DNA from: Thermincola ferriacetica
GTDB taxonomy: Bacteria > Bacillota > Thermincolia > Thermincolales > Thermincolaceae
Direction: 5' to 3'
Assembly (NCBI RefSeq): GCF_001263415.1
Contig: NZ_LGTE01000027.1
Span: forward strand, 1 to 37,495
DNA: 37,495 nucleotides
The position numbers were made by a program, and so were the translations under genes. The stretch's first letter is position 1. Each line of letters opens with the position of its first letter. Below are positions 33,184 to 37,495 of the stretch, piece by piece. The notes below the pieces were generated by a model. It had not been told where the DNA came from. It did not search any database and saw only the letters and a list, made by a program, of their open reading frames with translations.

Positions 33184-33203
33184 GCCTCTTCACATGAAGA
33201 GGC
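33184..33203. terminator. Hairpin between the HD-GYP gene and thrB
   Basis: An eight-base-pair stem (GCCTCTTC/GAAGAGGC) with a four-base loop lies between the convergent stops of the HD-GYP gene and thrB. U-runs are weak on both strands. Confidence 0.55.
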
Positions 33204-33222
33204 CAGATTTTCAGGGTCTGTC

Positions 33223-34131
33223 TTATAAAGAGATTTTTTCCAATGCAGTAGCTCCTACTGGGTTGGGCTCAAGTTCCACAACCCTGCACCGGACTCCGTT
33301 GGCCGCAAAAGTATCTTTCATAACCTTGGCAATTAAGCCGATATTTTCATCGCAAAAACCTATTAACGTAGGTCCGGCACCGCTCAATGCCACCCCTTTG
33401 GCTCCGGCTAACTTCGCGGCCGCAAAAACCTTTTTCATCCCCGGAATTAAGTTGGCTCGGTACGGTTGATGCAAACGGTCGTCCAGGCCAATACTCAGGA
33501 GGTCGAAGTCCCCTCTCATTAAAGCAGCGACTAAAATAGCCGTTCTGCTGAGGTTAAAAACTGCATCTTCCATAGAAACATTCTGAGGCAAAACTTCCCG
33601 AGCAGCCTTAGTGGACAGTTGAAAATCAGGAATTGCCACCACACATTTCATCCCGGCCGGAGGTTGAATTTTAACAGTTTTAATATCATCGTCTTCTTTT
33701 GCAGATACAACAATACCTCCCAGCAGGGCGGGCGCCACATTGTCCGGATGCCCTTCAATGGCCGTTGCCACGTTGAGCAGTTCTTTTTCTGACAGAGGCG
33801 ATCCAACCAACATATTAGCAGCGATAAGCCCGCCAACAGTAGCCGCCGCACTGCTGCCTAACCCCCTGGCCAAAGGGATATTATTAGTTAATTTAATACG
33901 TAAACCGGCAGGTTTACGGTCAACGATTTTAAACACCCGTTCAGCGGCCAAATATACAATGTTACTTTTATCGCGGGGTATTTTATCTGCTCCATCTCCC
34001 TCAACGTCAATAACGACCCCCTGCTCTATGGCTTCCATCTCCACAAAATTATAAAGTTTTAATGCCATGCCCACACAATCAAAACCAGGTCCCATATTTG
34101 CCGTAGTAGCGGGAACTTGAACACGGATCAT
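33223..34131 (-). CDS. thrB: Homoserine kinase
   Basis: Homoserine kinase phosphorylates homoserine with ATP in threonine synthesis. It is a GHMP kinase of 302 residues: VPATTANMGPGFDCVGMAL at the start, NNIPLARGLGSSAAATVGGL (ATP-binding motif) and KGVALSGAGPTLIGF near the end. The ATG follows the hom stop by two bases, and its GGAGAA site lies in the last hom codons, so the two are translationally coupled. Last of the pheB-hom-thrB operon. Confidence 0.96.
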   Translation of the reverse strand: MIRVQVPATTANMGPGFDCVGMALKLYNFVEMEAIEQGVVIDVEGDGADKIPRDKSNIVYLAAERVFKIVDRKPAGLRIKLTNNIPLARGLGSSAAATVGGLIAANMLVGSPLSEKELLNVATAIEGHPDNVAPALLGGIVVSAKEDDDIKTVKIQPPAGMKCVVAIPDFQLSTKAAREVLPQNVSMEDAVFNLSRTAILVAALMRGDFDLLSIGLDDRLHQPYRANLIPGMKKVFAAAKLAGAKGVALSGAGPTLIGFCDENIGLIAKVMKDTFAANGVRCRVVELEPNPVGATALEKISL

Positions 34132-34133
34132 TG

Positions 34134-35447
34134 TTATTCTCCTTCTACTCTAATTACATTGCTTACTTCTTCTACTATAGATAACCCTGCAATTATTTTC
34201 AAGGCATCCTGAATGTTTTTTTCCATAACTTCATGCGTTACCCAGACTATTTCAGCAATTTTCCCTATATTGCGTTTCTGAATAACGGAAGCCACACTAA
34301 CTTCTTGGTTACCGAATACACTGGCAATAGCGGCCAAAACCCCTGGACGGTCTAAAACTTTGAGCCGTATATAATATTTGGCCTGCGTCTCGCCCATATC
34401 TTTAATTTGCTTTTTCTCAAAACAACTACAACCGGCCCGGTCGAAACAGGTACAGCCTATTCTGCCCGGAACACCTTTAATTATGTTGCGGGCTGCATCA
34501 ATAATATCTCCAACCACTGCACTGGCCGTGGGCAGTTCACCGGCTCCCCGCCCATAAAACATAGCTTCGCCCAAAGCGTCCCCTTTGACAAAAATTGCGT
34601 TGAATACGTCATTGACAGACGCCAGGGGATGGTTAACCGGAATCATTGTGGGATGTACCCTGACTTCAATTTTTCCGTCAGTTTCTTTCCCTATAGCCAA
34701 TAACTTGACCACAAAATTCAATTCTTTGGCATATTCTATATCCCGGGCAGTAATCTTACTAATGCCCTCAACATAAACATCGTCAAAAGATACCCTGGCA
34801 TTAAACGCAATTGAGGCAAGAATGGCTAATTTTCTGGCGGCATCCAGACCTTCCACATCAGAAGTGGGGTCTGCTTCTGCATATCCCTTGGCCTGGGCTT
34901 CTGCCAAGACCTCTTTATAACTGGAACCCTCGTTGGTCATTTTTGTAAGCATATAATTCGTGGTTCCGTTTACAATTCCGTAAATTGCTTCAATTTTATT
35001 CCCGGCAAGGCATTCTTTTAGCGGTCTGATGATTGGTATGCCACCGCCAACGCTGGCTTCAAAAAGCAGGTCACAGTTATTGGCCTCAGCCAGTTCATAG
35101 AGTTCCCGCCCCTGAACAGCCAGCAGGTCCTTATTTGCGGTTACCACACTTTTTCCCGCTTTTAATGCTTTATGTATGAATTCTCCGGCAACCTCAATGC
35201 CGCCGATTACCTCAACAACTATTTTAATTTCAGGGTCATCAATAATATCGTTTATGTCAGTAGTTATGATCTCAGCCGGAACACCGGCTGCCACAGCCTT
35301 TTCCTTATCCCTTTCCAAAACACGTTTAACGGTAATATCTGCTCCTACTTTTTTCTGAATGTTATCCCTATTCTTAGCCAAAACCTTCCATACGCCGCCA
35401 CCTACTGTTCCACAGCCCAGCAATCCTATTTTTATTTCTCTCTCCAT
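34134..35447 (-). CDS. hom: Homoserine dehydrogenase with C-terminal ACT domain
   Basis: This NAD(P)-dependent enzyme reduces aspartate semialdehyde to homoserine, the branch point to threonine and methionine. The Rossmann motif IGLLGCGTVGGGVWKVL opens it, and VVTANKDLLA, YGIVNGTTNYMLTKM and GYAEADPTSDVEGLDAARKLAIL are the catalytic blocks. A C-terminal ACT domain (YYIRLKVLDRPGVLAAIASVF) gives feedback control, in the 437-residue length typical of Firmicutes. The stretch CTCFDRAGCSCFEKKQ before the ACT domain is cysteine-rich and unusual. The ATG has GGAGGGAAGA upstream. Confidence 0.96.
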   Translation of the reverse strand: MEREIKIGLLGCGTVGGGVWKVLAKNRDNIQKKVGADITVKRVLERDKEKAVAAGVPAEIITTDINDIIDDPEIKIVVEVIGGIEVAGEFIHKALKAGKSVVTANKDLLAVQGRELYELAEANNCDLLFEASVGGGIPIIRPLKECLAGNKIEAIYGIVNGTTNYMLTKMTNEGSSYKEVLAEAQAKGYAEADPTSDVEGLDAARKLAILASIAFNARVSFDDVYVEGISKITARDIEYAKELNFVVKLLAIGKETDGKIEVRVHPTMIPVNHPLASVNDVFNAIFVKGDALGEAMFYGRGAGELPTASAVVGDIIDAARNIIKGVPGRIGCTCFDRAGCSCFEKKQIKDMGETQAKYYIRLKVLDRPGVLAAIASVFGNQEVSVASVIQKRNIGKIAEIVWVTHEVMEKNIQDALKIIAGLSIVEEVSNVIRVEGE

Positions 35448-35479
35448 CTAATCTTCCCTCCTATGAAATATTGCATTTA

Positions 35480-35932
35480 TTATTCTTGCCCTATCAACTC
35501 TACCTTTTTTACACCTTTTATTAAACCCAGAGATTGCAACAAGGTATCTACAGAAACAACCATACCGGCTGTTTCAATAGAAAGAGTGACGTTTGCAACC
35601 CCCTGCAGCGGAATTCCCTGATGAATAGTCAGGATACTGCCTTGTTCGGCCGCTATCGTATTAAGTACCGTGGATAAAACTCCCTTTCTATGCTCTAACA
35701 GTAGAGCAATAGTGATTATTTTGTCTCGAACAGCCCGAAAAAAAGGGAAAACGCCGTCTTTATATTTGTAAAAAGCGCTGCGGCTGAGACCCACTTTTTC
35801 GACAGCTTCATGAACTGTCTCTACCTCCCCCCGCGCCAACATCTCCTTGGCTTCTGCTGTTTTCAGTATGGCGCTGGGAAGAATATCTTCGGCAACGATA
35901 TAATATTTTTGGCTGGTCTTGGTATTGTCCAT
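35480..35932 (-). CDS. pheB: ACT domain protein PheB (UPF0735)
   Basis: PheB-family proteins (150 residues) have an N-terminal DNA-binding-like helix region, VHEAVEKVGLSRSAFYKYKD, and a C-terminal ACT domain (ITIALLLEHRKGVLSTVLNTIAAEQGS). They commonly precede hom-thrB in Firmicutes, as here, and likely sense an amino acid, but their role is not proven; the helix-turn-helix-like segment hints at regulation. The ribosome site GGAGAGAGGA is farther from the ATG than usual. A promoter lies upstream. A gap of about 32 bases separates it from hom. Confidence 0.9.
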   Translation of the reverse strand: MDNTKTSQKYYIVAEDILPSAILKTAEAKEMLARGEVETVHEAVEKVGLSRSAFYKYKDGVFPFFRAVRDKIITIALLLEHRKGVLSTVLNTIAAEQGSILTIHQGIPLQGVANVTLSIETAGMVVSVDTLLQSLGLIKGVKKVELIGQE

Positions 35933-35987
35933 GTCTAATCAATGTCCTCTCTCCATGTACACTTATCCTTCCTGCGTAGACATTTAG

Positions 35988-36017
35988 ATTATAACATCAA
36001 TTGGGATAATATTTCAA
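35988..36017 (-). promoter_or_regulatory. Sigma-A-type promoter of pheB-hom-thrB
   Basis: On the minus strand TTGAAA (36012-36017) and TATAAT (35988-35993) are 18 bases apart. The leader to pheB would be about 50 bases, with no sign of an attenuator or T-box. Confidence 0.65.
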
Positions 36018-36161
36018 TATAATTTTTTTGCCTGCAATGATTATTTTTATTGGGGAAAAATTCAACCTAGGGAATCAAGCAGGAAATCCAGACCAATTGG
36101 CAGAAACTCTTTTTAAGGAATTTTAATAAATAGAAATGCTTTTTCCGTAGGGGGTATGTTT

Positions 36162-37397
36162 GTGCAAAATAAAGGCTGGCAACAAATTGAATTGCAGAAA
36201 GTTACTATCGATGGGTCCAACTGGGTATGCCATGAGAATAAAGAAGCATTTTGGGGAGTAATTGAGCAGTCTGACGGGTCCTGGGCTATTTTAATCGATT
36301 GCCCTGCGGGCTTTTTATCCAGTGATCAGGTAACATTGTTGGCTGAAATTATTTCTGACGAAGGCCTGGGCATTAAACTGACCGGGCGCCAAGCGCCGAT
36401 ACTGCTACTCCCGCAACACAAGGTGGCAGGAGCACTGGAAAAATTAAAAGCTAACGGAATAAAAATAGGTTATCTCCACAAAACTCTGCGTAACGTAAAA
36501 GCATGTATCGGCAGCAGGGGCTGTAAAAATGCCAAAACATATGACGCCGTAGAACTGGCCCGTAATATTTCCAACAAATTTTACGGGGTGAAACTACCCT
36601 GGGACTTTAAAATAGGTATCTCCGGATGTCCCAGAAACTGCGGTTCTGCCACCTGCCAATCTTTGGGCCTGATAGAAGAACACGACGGTTTTACGGTTTA
36701 TCTCGGTGGTTCCGAAAACGCGCACACACAATTCCACGGCAAACCAGTCGCTCGCGGCGTTCCGGAAGAAAAGATAGACGATGTCATTGCAACTGTACTA
36801 AAATGCTACATCTGGGCTGCTGAAGATATTCGGAAAAACAAACTTCTGCAGGGCCATCCCCGTTTTTACGATATCTTTAAAAGATACGGAGAAGCATTTT
36901 TTATTGATGCTATCAACACCACATTAGGGCAAGATACACCGGTTAATGTCAATATTATTTCTGATAAGGCAGATGCTGCCCCGACGTTTATTAAAGCCCT
37001 GCCCGGCTTTAACAGGGCTAACATTTTTACTGCCTTTATGGTTTTGGACAAACTTTGCGGCCATTGTACAGAATGTAAAAAATATAAATGCCATCTGTTT
37101 ATTGCCAAGGAATGCCTCACTGAGGCAGCCAGAACCGGCAAAAAATTTTTGCCTGATATACCGAATGATATGATACAACTCATCCATGCCCTTCCCCTGC
37201 CCACAGATTTGTTCGAACAGTTTAAATTACACGATGCTTTTCACTCAATCAGAGAGGTATGCGACCAGTGTCATATCACTGAACACGATTCTCTATGTGC
37301 TGTCAACATCGCGCTGACTGCCATAGGCTGCCTTATCTGGGGAAGCAAGTATGAAACGCCCAAGGATATTGAACTTCGCATTCTACTGAACAAATAA
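36162..37397 (+). CDS. Siroheme/[4Fe-4S] nitrite-sulfite reductase-like protein with extra C-terminal cysteines
   Basis: The canonical siroheme-[4Fe-4S] motif is intact: C-x5-C (CIGSRGC) and C-x3-C (CPRNC), near residues 115-160. Before it lies a single NIR/SIR ferredoxin-like half domain; the second half domain of large sulfite reductases is absent, as in small assimilatory-type enzymes. The C-terminal 110 residues add two clusters: CGHCTECKKYKC (C-x2-C-x2-C-x4-C, ferredoxin-like spacing) and C-x2-C-x8-C-x10-C. I do not recognise that region. The GTG at 36162 has a GGGGG seven bases upstream; an ATG six bases earlier abuts it (411 residues). No neighbour explains its role; sulfite or nitrite as substrate is from family only. 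Confidence 0.82.
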   Translation: MQNKGWQQIELQKVTIDGSNWVCHENKEAFWGVIEQSDGSWAILIDCPAGFLSSDQVTLLAEIISDEGLGIKLTGRQAPILLLPQHKVAGALEKLKANGIKIGYLHKTLRNVKACIGSRGCKNAKTYDAVELARNISNKFYGVKLPWDFKIGISGCPRNCGSATCQSLGLIEEHDGFTVYLGGSENAHTQFHGKPVARGVPEEKIDDVIATVLKCYIWAAEDIRKNKLLQGHPRFYDIFKRYGEAFFIDAINTTLGQDTPVNVNIISDKADAAPTFIKALPGFNRANIFTAFMVLDKLCGHCTECKKYKCHLFIAKECLTEAARTGKKFLPDIPNDMIQLIHALPLPTDLFEQFKLHDAFHSIREVCDQCHITEHDSLCAVNIALTAIGCLIWGSKYETPKDIELRILLNK

Positions 37398-37412
37398 AAG
37401 AATTTAAAACAA

Positions 37413-37445
37413 GAAAAGCACTTGGTTTTAAGCCAAGTGCTTTTC
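37413..37445. terminator. Terminator between the siroheme gene and the rRNA operon
   Basis: A 13-base-pair stem (37413-37425 with 37433-37445) with a seven-base loop separates the two convergent units. The plus side ends in TTTTC inside the stem; on the minus side TTTTCTTGTTTT follows, so it most likely ends the 5S transcript. Confidence 0.75.
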
Positions 37446-37453
37446 ATATAAAG

Positions 37454-37495
37454 ATCCGGCAACGACCTACTCTCCCAGGCGGTCCCCCGCCAGCT
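37454..37495 (-). rRNA. rrf: 5S rRNA, 3' end only
   Basis: The minus strand reads AGCTGGCGGGGGACCGCC followed by TGGGAGAGTAGGTCGTTGCC, the conserved 3' arm of 5S rRNA (GAGAGUAGG and the GGCGG/CCGCC stem region). The 5' part lies beyond the window edge, so an rRNA operon on the minus strand is expected to the right. Confidence 0.85.

Overview
The window looks like the chromosome of an anaerobic, endospore-forming, low-to-mid GC Firmicute, most like the Peptococcaceae/Thermincola/Desulfotomaculum group. Evidence seen: germination protease beside a small acid-soluble spore protein, YlbJ, an [FeFe] hydrogenase, a hexaheme c-type cytochrome, a siroheme reductase-like protein, strong AGGAGG-type ribosome binding sites and many TTG/GTG starts. 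The genus is inference. No insertion sequence, prophage or CRISPR array was seen.

Layout. 1-3200: a large palindromic element, then tmcAL and ylbJ on +, then a second repeat sharing a 12-mer with the first. 3514-5095 (-): rsmD-coaD-coiled-coil protein. 5487-8002 (+): a glycosyltransferase and a UDP-sugar dehydrogenase (surface polysaccharide). 8023-9604 (-): nhaA behind a sigma-A-like promoter, a riboswitch-like leader and an intrinsic terminator. 9611-11008: gpr (+) and an alpha/beta-type SASP gene (-), both with forespore (sigma-F/G)-like promoters; the SASP promoter sits in a perfect inverted repeat. 11057-11207: a broken-looking small reading frame. 11372-13150 (+): CpI-like [FeFe] hydrogenase. 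13229-15804 (-): TPR protein, NHL propeller, secreted hexaheme cytochrome. 16127-21784 (-): DUF1858 protein on its own, then yloU-fakA-degV(fakB)-recG. 21944-22132 (+): rpmB with a clear promoter and terminator. 22172-30393 (-): an envelope cluster of two paralogous alkaline-phosphatase-fold/polytopic membrane proteins around an L,D-transpeptidase and a GT4 glycosyltransferase, then yfcE and hslO. 30555-33179: an HDOD protein (-), tRNA-Pro(GGG) (-) and a membrane HD-GYP protein (+). 33223-35932 (-): pheB-hom-thrB. 36162-37397 (+): siroheme reductase-like protein. The right edge cuts the 3' end of a 5S rRNA gene (-).

How the genes work together: GPR should degrade the neighbouring SASP at germination, and that SASP carries a matching cleavage motif. 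FakA and the DegV protein should form a fatty acid kinase. pheB-hom-thrB serves threonine biosynthesis. The hydrogenase, cytochrome operon and siroheme protein point to anaerobic redox metabolism, though only proximity links them.

The least explained items are the nhaA leader RNA, the paired phosphatase-fold membrane proteins (which seem to lack a standard Asp-His metal motif), the palindromic forespore promoter, the cysteine-bearing extensions on RecG and the siroheme protein, and the palindromic elements bracketing tmcAL-ylbJ. Many minus-strand genes were given starts inside the longest frame, chosen from Shine-Dalgarno spacing.
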